From CALMEC01 sp964628685 (GTDB lineage: Bacteria > Actinomycetota > Thermoleophilia > Miltoncostaeales > Miltoncostaeaceae), in the NCBI GenBank assembly GCA_964628685.1, contig CAZVNM010000003.1, positions 310,001 to 374,000 of the forward strand: a stretch of 64,000 bases of DNA, read 5' to 3'. The translations under genes were made by a program, and so were the position numbers. Position 1 is the stretch's first letter. Each line of letters opens with the position of its first letter. The notes under the pieces are model-generated. The model had not been told where the DNA came from. It worked only from the letters and a program-made list of their open reading frames with translations, and did not search any database. This document shows, piece after piece, positions 59,142-64,000 of this stretch.

Positions 59142-59158
59142 CGGTGGTCCATGATAGG

Positions 59159-59968
59159 TCAGGCCGCCAGCGTGGGGACGGCGTCGAGTTCGTTGGCGGC
59201 GTGCGCCAGGTCGAGGAAGCGGGTGAGCCCCGCGCGCTCCTGCGGCCCGAAACCGTACGAGAGCCGCGTGAAGTAGTGGCGGATGAAGTCGGCCGGGAAC
59301 GGGAAGCGCCCGGCGGCGGCGAGCACCACCGACTCGGGGTCGGCGGCGTGCGCGTGGGGCGCACCGCGGATGACCTCGGCCAACTGCGCCACCTCCTCGG
59401 CGTGCGACGCGGCGGTGTCGCGCCGCACCGCCCAGACCGCGAACACCATCGGCAGGCCGGTGAGGGCGCGCCACCGCTCGCCCAGATCGGTGTTGTGGGG
59501 CGCCGGTGGGTTGCGCAGCGCCTGGAGGGCCTCGTCGGCGATGAGGAGCACGCCGTCGTGGGTGCGGAGCGTGGTCGCGACGTCATCGCGCTGGGGGGTG
59601 AACTCCACGTCTGCGCCCACCAGCACCCGCAGGAGCGCGACCGACGTGGCGCTGTGCGGGGTCACGGCCACGCGGCGCATGCGTTCGAATGGCACCCGCG
59701 AGAACACCTGGATCGAATCGACGGCGCCGGCGGCCGAGATCGACCCGATCGGCAGGAGCTCCAGGGTGTCGGCGTGGCGTGCGAACGCGATGCTGGACAT
59801 GGCGGAGACGTCCAGCCGCCCGTCGAGCACCGCACGGTTGAGGGTTGTGGGCAGCCCGTCGGTGAACGCCACGTGCTCGAGCGCCGCCCGCTCCAGCTGG
59901 TGGTAGACCGGGTACATGTTGAGCGCGACGATCCGGCCGACGCGCAGCGGCGGGCGTCCGCGGGTCAT
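59159..59968 (-). CDS. mqnA: Chorismate dehydratase MqnA
   Basis: 269 residues, periplasmic-binding-protein fold. LRVGRIVALNMYPVYHQL, GLPTTLNRAVLDGRLDVSAMSSIAFARHAD, ALLRVLVG, DGVLLIADEAL, DLGERWRALTGLPMVFAVWAVR are typical. Removes water from chorismate to give 3-enolpyruvylbenzoate, first futalosine-route step. ATG 59968 overlaps the prenyl synthase stop (ATGA). Confidence 0.95.
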   Translation of the reverse strand: MTRGRPPLRVGRIVALNMYPVYHQLERAALEHVAFTDGLPTTLNRAVLDGRLDVSAMSSIAFARHADTLELLPIGSISAAGAVDSIQVFSRVPFERMRRVAVTPHSATSVALLRVLVGADVEFTPQRDDVATTLRTHDGVLLIADEALQALRNPPAPHNTDLGERWRALTGLPMVFAVWAVRRDTAASHAEEVAQLAEVIRGAPHAHAADPESVVLAAAGRFPFPADFIRHYFTRLSYGFGPQERAGLTRFLDLAHAANELDAVPTLAA

Positions 59969-60846
59969 GCGTAGCGGTCCACGACCCCGTCGGCGACGGC
60001 TCGCAGCGCATCCACGGCCACCCCGCGCACGCCGTTCAGCTCCTCCCGCGCCGCCGATGCGTAGGCGATCGCGCGTTCGCGGGCGGCGATGGTGCCGCTG
60101 TGGGTCGCCAGCAGGTCGCACAGCTCGCTCACATCCGCCGCGTCCCCGATTGCGCGGATCCGGTCGGCGAGCGCCGGATCGTCCCGCAACGCGAGGATGA
60201 CCGGCAGGGTCACGGTGCCGTCGCGCAGGTCGGTGCCGCGGCGCTTGCCGGTCACCTCGGCGCTGCCGGTGAGGTCGAGGATGTCGTCGAAGATCTGGAA
60301 CGCCATGCCGACGTCCTCACCGAACCGCGCGACACGCTCCTCGGTCTCGCGGTCGGCGCCGCCCACCATCGCCCCCAGGCGACAGGCAACCGCGAAGAGC
60401 GATGCCGTCTTGCAGCGGCAGCGTGCCAGGTACGCCTCCTCGGAGAGGCTGAGGTCGTGTGCCGCCTCCTCCTGCAGAAGCTCGCCCCGCGACAGGTCGA
60501 GTGCGGCGGCCGAAAGGGCCTGCACGGCCCGCGGTGCGCCGGTGCGGGTGAGCTCGGCGAACGCGCGGGCGAACAGGAAGTCACCGACCTGCAATGCCAC
60601 CTCGCGGCCCTGGGCGTGTGCGACCGTCGGCCGTCCCCGTCGCAGCGACGCGCCGTCGATGATGTCGTCGTGGACGAGGGTCGCCATGTGGATCAGCTCA
60701 ACCGCGCCCGCGGCGGCGAGGAGCGCCTCGCGGTTGGGCTCGATCTTGGGTGCGGCGCAGAAGACCAGCAGTGGCCGCAGCCGCTTTCCCCCGGCGGCCA
60801 GCGTGTCCGCGGCCGGGCGTGAGAGCAGGGCGGTGTGCCCGTCCAC
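59965..60846 (-). CDS. Trans-polyprenyl diphosphate synthase (N terminus uncertain)
   Basis: 293 residues from GTG 60846. GGKRLRPLLVF, first Asp-rich motif LVHDDIIDGA, RRGRPT, CRCKTASLFAVAC, second Asp-rich motif FQIFDDILD, KRRGTDLRDGTVTLPV. Builds the menaquinone side chain. From this GTG only 18 residues precede GGKRLRP, where homologues have about 40; the upstream codons are in frame and plausible (RHFRPFRRLLDDCERRLGGIV by residues), but no ATG/GTG/TTG exists before the menG stop. A CTG at 60909 may be the true start. Confidence 0.88.
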   Translation of the reverse strand: MDGHTALLSRPAADTLAAGGKRLRPLLVFCAAPKIEPNREALLAAAGAVELIHMATLVHDDIIDGASLRRGRPTVAHAQGREVALQVGDFLFARAFAELTRTGAPRAVQALSAAALDLSRGELLQEEAAHDLSLSEEAYLARCRCKTASLFAVACRLGAMVGGADRETEERVARFGEDVGMAFQIFDDILDLTGSAEVTGKRRGTDLRDGTVTLPVILALRDDPALADRIRAIGDAADVSELCDLLATHSGTIAARERAIAYASAAREELNGVRGVAVDALRAVADGVVDRYA

Positions 60847-60929
60847 GATCCCGCCCAGCCGGCGCTCACAGTCGTCGAGCAGACGGCGGAAGGGGCGGAA
60901 GTGCCGCAGCGTGCGTGGCGGTGCGGTGG

Positions 60930-61643
60930 CTACGGCGTCACCACGCCGTGGTGCAGTGCGACGATGCCGCCCATGAAGGTGCGGTACTCGACCCGTTCGA
61001 GGCCGGCCTCCCGCATCATGGTCGCCAGCGCGGGGGGGTCGGGGAAGCGCTTGGCCGACGCCGGCAGGTACCGGTAGGCGGCGCGGTCGCCGCTGATGAG
61101 GCCGCCGAGACGGGGGACGACGCGGTCGAACCAGATCGCGTGGAGGGTGCGGAGCCTGCGCGGGGTGGTGATCTCGAGGATCACCACGCGCCCGCCGGGG
61201 CGCACCACGCGTGCCATCTCACGGATGCCGGCGTCCAGGTCGGACAGGTTGCGTGCGCCGAACGCGACGGTCGCGGCGTCGTAGGCGTCGGTTTCGAACG
61301 GCAGCGCCAGGGCATCGGCCTGCGTGAACGTGACCTGGGTCAGTCCGCGCTCGCTCGCCTTGCGCCGGGCGAGGACGAGCATCTCCTCGCTGAAGTCGGC
61401 GCCGTCCGCGTGTCCGGAGGGTCCGACGCGTGCGGCGAGTTCGAAGGTCAGGTCGCCGGTGCCGCAGCAGACGTCGAGGGCACGACCGCCCAGCGACACG
61501 TCGGCAGCCGCGGCGGCCAGTCGCCGCCAGCGGATGTCGAGCCCCACGCTCATCAACCGGTTGACCAGGTCGTACCGCGGCGCGACGCGGTCGAACATGG
61601 CCTGGACCTCGCCGGCGGGCAGGCGGTCGGGTTGGGTGGCCAT
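60930..61643 (-). CDS. menG: Demethylmenaquinone methyltransferase
   Basis: 237 residues from ATG 61643. MFDRVAPRYDLVNRLMSVGLDIRWRR (hallmarks APRYDLVNRLMS), SAM motif ALDVCCGTGDLTFEL, FGARNLSDLDAGIREMARVVRPGG, and C-terminal YRYLPASAKRFPDPPAL, MMREAG. C-methylates demethylmenaquinone, the last step of menaquinone synthesis. First gene of menG-prenyl synthase-mqnA-mqnC. Confidence 0.95.
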   Translation of the reverse strand: MATQPDRLPAGEVQAMFDRVAPRYDLVNRLMSVGLDIRWRRLAAAAADVSLGGRALDVCCGTGDLTFELAARVGPSGHADGADFSEEMLVLARRKASERGLTQVTFTQADALALPFETDAYDAATVAFGARNLSDLDAGIREMARVVRPGGRVVILEITTPRRLRTLHAIWFDRVVPRLGGLISGDRAAYRYLPASAKRFPDPPALATMMREAGLERVEYRTFMGGIVALHHGVVTP

Positions 61644-61772
61644 CAGTGCGGGGCCCCGGTGTGTGGGACGCCGTCCCGGGCCTGTGCGTCGTGTGCACGC
61701 ATGTCGCGCAATGGTAGTGGACCCGCGAACGCCGGACCCGGCCGGCTCCGCCACGTCAACCCGGGGCTCACC

Positions 61773-62240
61773 GTTCGATCGGATGTTGGCGGCCGTTCAT
61801 TGTTGAGGAGACTGTGACGCTTCCGGCTGAGCGTCGGTGACACGTTCCTGGTCGTTGTGGTGGGTGTGGGAGCGGGCGCGGGCCGGCGTGTGCCGGATCG
61901 GCCTGTTCCTCGTGGGGTCGTGTCCTGACTCCGGGCATCCGCTCGATTGGGCGGTGGTCGCCGTTCGATCGGACGTTGGCGACCGTTCATTGTTGAGGAA
62001 GGAGTGACTTCTCCGTGTGGGAGTCGTGGCACGTTCCTGGTCGGCTGCGGTGGTGCGGGAGCGGGGGTGGACTCCGGTGGGTCGGACCGGCCTGTTCCTC
62101 CTGGGGCCCGTCCTGGTTCCCGGCATCCGCTCGATCGGACGGTGGTCGCCGTTCGATCGGACGTTGGCGACCGTTCATTGTTGAGGAAGGAGTGACTTCT
62201 CCGTGTGGGAGTCGTGGCACGTTCCTGGCCGGTTGCGGCA
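61773..62240 (+). repeat. Three 22-bp iteron-like arrays in about 188-bp tandem repeats
   Basis: Arrays: 61773/61795; 61941/61963/61985; 62129/62151/62173, all steps 22 bp. Boxes are GCTCGATTGG or GCTCGATCGG, GTTCGATCGGACG and GTTCATTGTTGAGG. The intervening sequence (GAAGGAGTGACTTC, CACGTTCCTGGTCGG, CGGCCTGTTCCTC) repeats too. They fill the 662-bp gap between menG and the second qcrC; no gene is apparent there. Confidence 0.9.
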
Positions 62241-62305
62241 GGCGTCCGGTCCCCACGACCCGAGGCACGTGCGGCGCTGTTGCCTTCGTTCCGCGGGGAT
62301 TCTCG

Positions 62306-63076
62306 TCACGGATCACCGGGCTTGTACTTCGTGCCCAGGCCGTCCAGGAGCGTCGCCAACTGGCGGAGCTGCTCGTCGGTGAGGTTGGCGAACGGCGGCA
62401 TCGTCGATCCGGGGACCCGGGACGGTGGGTCACGCAGGTGGTCGATGTGCCATTGGATGCCGCGGCGCTTCGTCCCCACGTCGGTGAGGTCGGGGCCGAC
62501 GGCACCTCCCAGACCGCCGATCGCGTGGCAGGAGTAGCACCCGGAGTCCTCGAGCAGCTGCAGTCCGGCCCGCGCGTCCGGGTCGACCGGCGGGATCGAC
62601 GGGCCCGGGATCCCCGGTCCGCGGGGCTTGACGGCCTCGACGCCGGCCCGGTAGGTCGTGTGGGCGAGGAACACGATGGTGAGTACGGCGACCACCATCG
62701 AGATCGGTCGCTTCCAGATGCGCCGCTCCGGACCGCGGTCGAGGAACGGCCACAGCACCAGCAGCCCGAACAGGATGTTGGGCACCAGGAACGTCGCCGC
62801 GATCACCGGCTGCAGGGCGTTCTGGTTCCTGAAGACGGTGAGCAGCTGGAACAGGAAGAGGAAGTACCACTCGGGCCGCGGCACGTACGCCTCGGTGGTG
62901 ACGTCGATCTCGGGACCCACGTCCACCCGCGCCCAGATGGCGAGGAAGATGATGATCCCGACGACGACGGTTGCGACGATCAGATCCCTGACCACCGCAT
63001 GCGGGAAGAACGGCACCCCCTCCGCCTTCGCCCGCGCGTAGTCGTGCCGGTACGCGTTCTTCTGTGCCCGGTTCAC
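62306..63076 (-). CDS. Cytochrome b subunit-IV domain fused to cytochrome c, copy 2 (QcrC-like)
   Basis: 256 residues, GTG start. Three spans (about 31-49, 88-110, 125-141) form the C-terminal part of cytochrome b (PRPEWYFLFLFQLL is the family's PEWY/Qo loop), then a cytochrome c domain with CYSCH (Cys180, Cys183, His184) and the distal Met in STMPPF. Component of a menaquinol:cytochrome c reductase. About 70% identical by eye to the following gene, from which it is separated by 78 bp and a terminator. Confidence 0.92.
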   Translation of the reverse strand: MNRAQKNAYRHDYARAKAEGVPFFPHAVVRDLIVATVVVGIIIFLAIWARVDVGPEIDVTTEAYVPRPEWYFLFLFQLLTVFRNQNALQPVIAATFLVPNILFGLLVLWPFLDRGPERRIWKRPISMVVAVLTIVFLAHTTYRAGVEAVKPRGPGIPGPSIPPVDPDARAGLQLLEDSGCYSCHAIGGLGGAVGPDLTDVGTKRRGIQWHIDHLRDPPSRVPGSTMPPFANLTDEQLRQLATLLDGLGTKYKPGDP

Positions 63077-63102
63077 GATCCCATCGTTTCAGTCCCAAAA
63101 TG

Positions 63103-63130
63103 CGAAGTGGCGCCCGGAGGCGCCACTTCG
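63103..63130 (-). terminator. Rho-independent-like terminator after qcrC copy 1
   Basis: 12-bp perfect stem (CGAAGTGGCGCC / GGCGCCACTTCG), 4-nt loop, followed on the minus strand by CATTTTGGG. It lies between the two qcrC copies, so copy 2 may be transcribed less or separately. Confidence 0.8.
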
Positions 63131-63154
63131 GTCCCACGTGATTCGGTGAACCGA

Positions 63155-63904
63155 TCACTTGTACTTCGTGCCGAGGCCATCCAGGAACGTCGCGATCTGC
63201 GTCGCCTGCTCCTCCGTCAGGGCGGCGAAGGGGGGCATCGTGGAGTTGGGGTTCTTGGACTTCGGATCCCTCACATGCTCCGCGTGCCACTGGATGCCGT
63301 GGTTCTTGGTGCCCTCGTTTGTGAGGTTCGGCCCGACGGCGCCTCCGACGCCGCCGATGTTATGGCAGGACAAACAGCCCGAATCCTCTGTCAATTTCTT
63401 TCCTGCGAACGCCGCGGCGTCCGACTCGGGCACCTCGATCGGGATCGCACCGCCACCCTCGGGGGTGGTGGCGCCCTTGTAGGTCATGTAGCCGAGGAAG
63501 CTGATGGTGAGGATCGCCACGACCATTGAGATCGGTCGCTTCCAGATGCGCCGCTCGGGTCCCCTGTCGAGGAACGGCCACGCGATCAGGAGTCCCAGCA
63601 GGATGTTGGGCACCAGGAACGTGGCCATGATGACCGGCAGGAACGCGTTCTGGTTCTTGAAGATCTTGAGCAGCTCGAACAGGAACAGGAAGTACCACTC
63701 GGGCCGCGGGACGTACGTCTCGGTGGTGACGTCGATCTCGGGGCCCACCTCCGCCTTCGCCCAGATGGCGAGGAAGATGATGATCCCGATCACGAGCGTC
63801 GAGACGATCAGGTCCTTGTAGACCGCGTAGGGGAAGAACGGCTTGCCCTCCGCCTTGGCCTGCGCGTAATCGCGCTTGTATGCCTCTTTCTGTGCGCGGT
63901 TCAC
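63155..63904 (-). CDS. qcrC: Cytochrome b subunit-IV domain fused to cytochrome c, copy 1 (QcrC-like)
   Basis: 249 residues from the GTG of a GTGA overlap with the upstream gene. It has the same three-span domain with PRPEWYFLFLFELL, and a cytochrome c domain CLSCH (Cys177, Cys180, His181) with STMPPF. The linker between domains differs most from copy 2 (GATTPEGGGAIPIEVPE versus a Pro-rich one). Because it is coupled to the probable qcrB, this is likely the main copy. Confidence 0.93.
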   Translation of the reverse strand: MNRAQKEAYKRDYAQAKAEGKPFFPYAVYKDLIVSTLVIGIIIFLAIWAKAEVGPEIDVTTETYVPRPEWYFLFLFELLKIFKNQNAFLPVIMATFLVPNILLGLLIAWPFLDRGPERRIWKRPISMVVAILTISFLGYMTYKGATTPEGGGAIPIEVPESDAAAFAGKKLTEDSGCLSCHNIGGVGGAVGPNLTNEGTKNHGIQWHAEHVRDPKSKNPNSTMPPFAALTEEQATQIATFLDGLGTKYK

Positions 63905-64000
63905 GACTCGGCCTCCACACGCACCGGGTCGGGGGCGGGCTCACCGGCGGGCACCGGGGTGCGTCCGTGCTCGATCCGGTCACGCGCGGCCAGGCGCCGC
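63901..64000 (-). CDS. C-terminal end of probable cytochrome b subunit (QcrB), partial
   Basis: The frame ends at 63901 and runs off the right edge: RRLAARDRIEHGRTPVPAGE..VRVEAES. This hydrophilic tail (RI.HG...P) fits the end of the b6-type cytochrome b N-terminal subunit that precedes QcrC in such operons. Identification rests mainly on position. Confidence 0.5.
   Translation of the reverse strand, partial: RRLAARDRIEHGRTPVPAGEPAPDPVRVEAES

Overview
The window is a very GC-rich, gene-dense bacterial chromosome segment. Gene content points to a deep-branching actinobacterium, with a Thermoleophilia-like lineage as best guess. Supporting features are the futalosine menaquinone genes (mqnA, mqnC, prenyl synthase, menG), cytochrome b domain / cytochrome c fusions of the qcrC type, an Mtb-type dCTP deaminase, a long-form RmlA, SpoIID, and frequent GTG/TTG starts. 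Placement is inference; no rRNA gene is present. Gene order is compact, with many GTGA/ATGA/TTGA stop-start overlaps. At least eleven genes appear to be leaderless: a TANNNT -10 hexamer sits 6-8 nt before the start codon.

Layout. 0-3 kb: end of a HAD hydrolase, a small membrane protein, then trxB-trxA-fmdB-csoR on the minus strand. 3.1-3.6 kb: repeats. 3.7-9 kb: amphi-Trp protein, membrane protein, three consecutive MFS exporters. 9-14 kb: GH-A-like secreted protein with rlmN, a Cj0069-type ATP-grasp-like protein, metallothionein, peroxiredoxin, an IscX-like miniprotein. 14-15 kb: tandem repeats. 15-21 kb: lipB, a methyltransferase, then a minus operon (HtrA protease, acetyltransferase, lipoprotein, mannosyltransferase-like membrane protein). 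21.5-26 kb: two-component system, SDR, glycerate kinase. 26-31 kb: HAD-IIB phosphatase and the dTDP-L-rhamnose operon rmlACDB. 31-34 kb: TetR/SDR divergon with two operator palindromes, degenerate metallo-beta-lactamase-fold protein, SpoIID protein. 34.6-41.6 kb: nucleotide-sugar genes (WbpD-, WbpB-, WbpA-like), thrC, wecB, ccdA. 41.7-44.4 kb: arsR-DUF2892-mmpL. 45-49 kb: AhpD-like protein, ilvD, SF2 helicase. 49-58 kb: two paralogues of an unknown zinc-finger/HTH protein (one frameshifted), tRNA-Lys, TPR protein, amidohydrolase, tatA, dcd, lipA, small zinc-ribbon protein, rhodanese, MarR. 58-64 kb: mqnC, mqnA, prenyl synthase, menG, then two tandem qcrC genes and the end of a likely qcrB.

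How the genes work together. Menaquinone synthesis (58-61.6 kb) feeds the quinol:cytochrome c reductase encoded next to it; ccdA supports cytochrome c maturation. lipB and lipA make protein-bound lipoate although they lie 38 kb apart. rmlACDB plus the WbpA/B/D and WecB-like enzymes supply activated sugars for a surface polysaccharide.

The most unusual signal is a family of 22-bp iteron-like direct repeats, each containing an imperfect 12-bp palindrome (GTTCRATYGRAC). They occur as 2-3-unit arrays at 15 places, plus one solo perfect palindrome, always between genes and across the whole window. Arrays stand upstream of both copies of the unknown zinc-finger/HTH gene. A second oddity is the in-frame tandem re-duplication of the lipA 3' end (96-bp units, each closed by TGA), which the assembly could not resolve (100 N).
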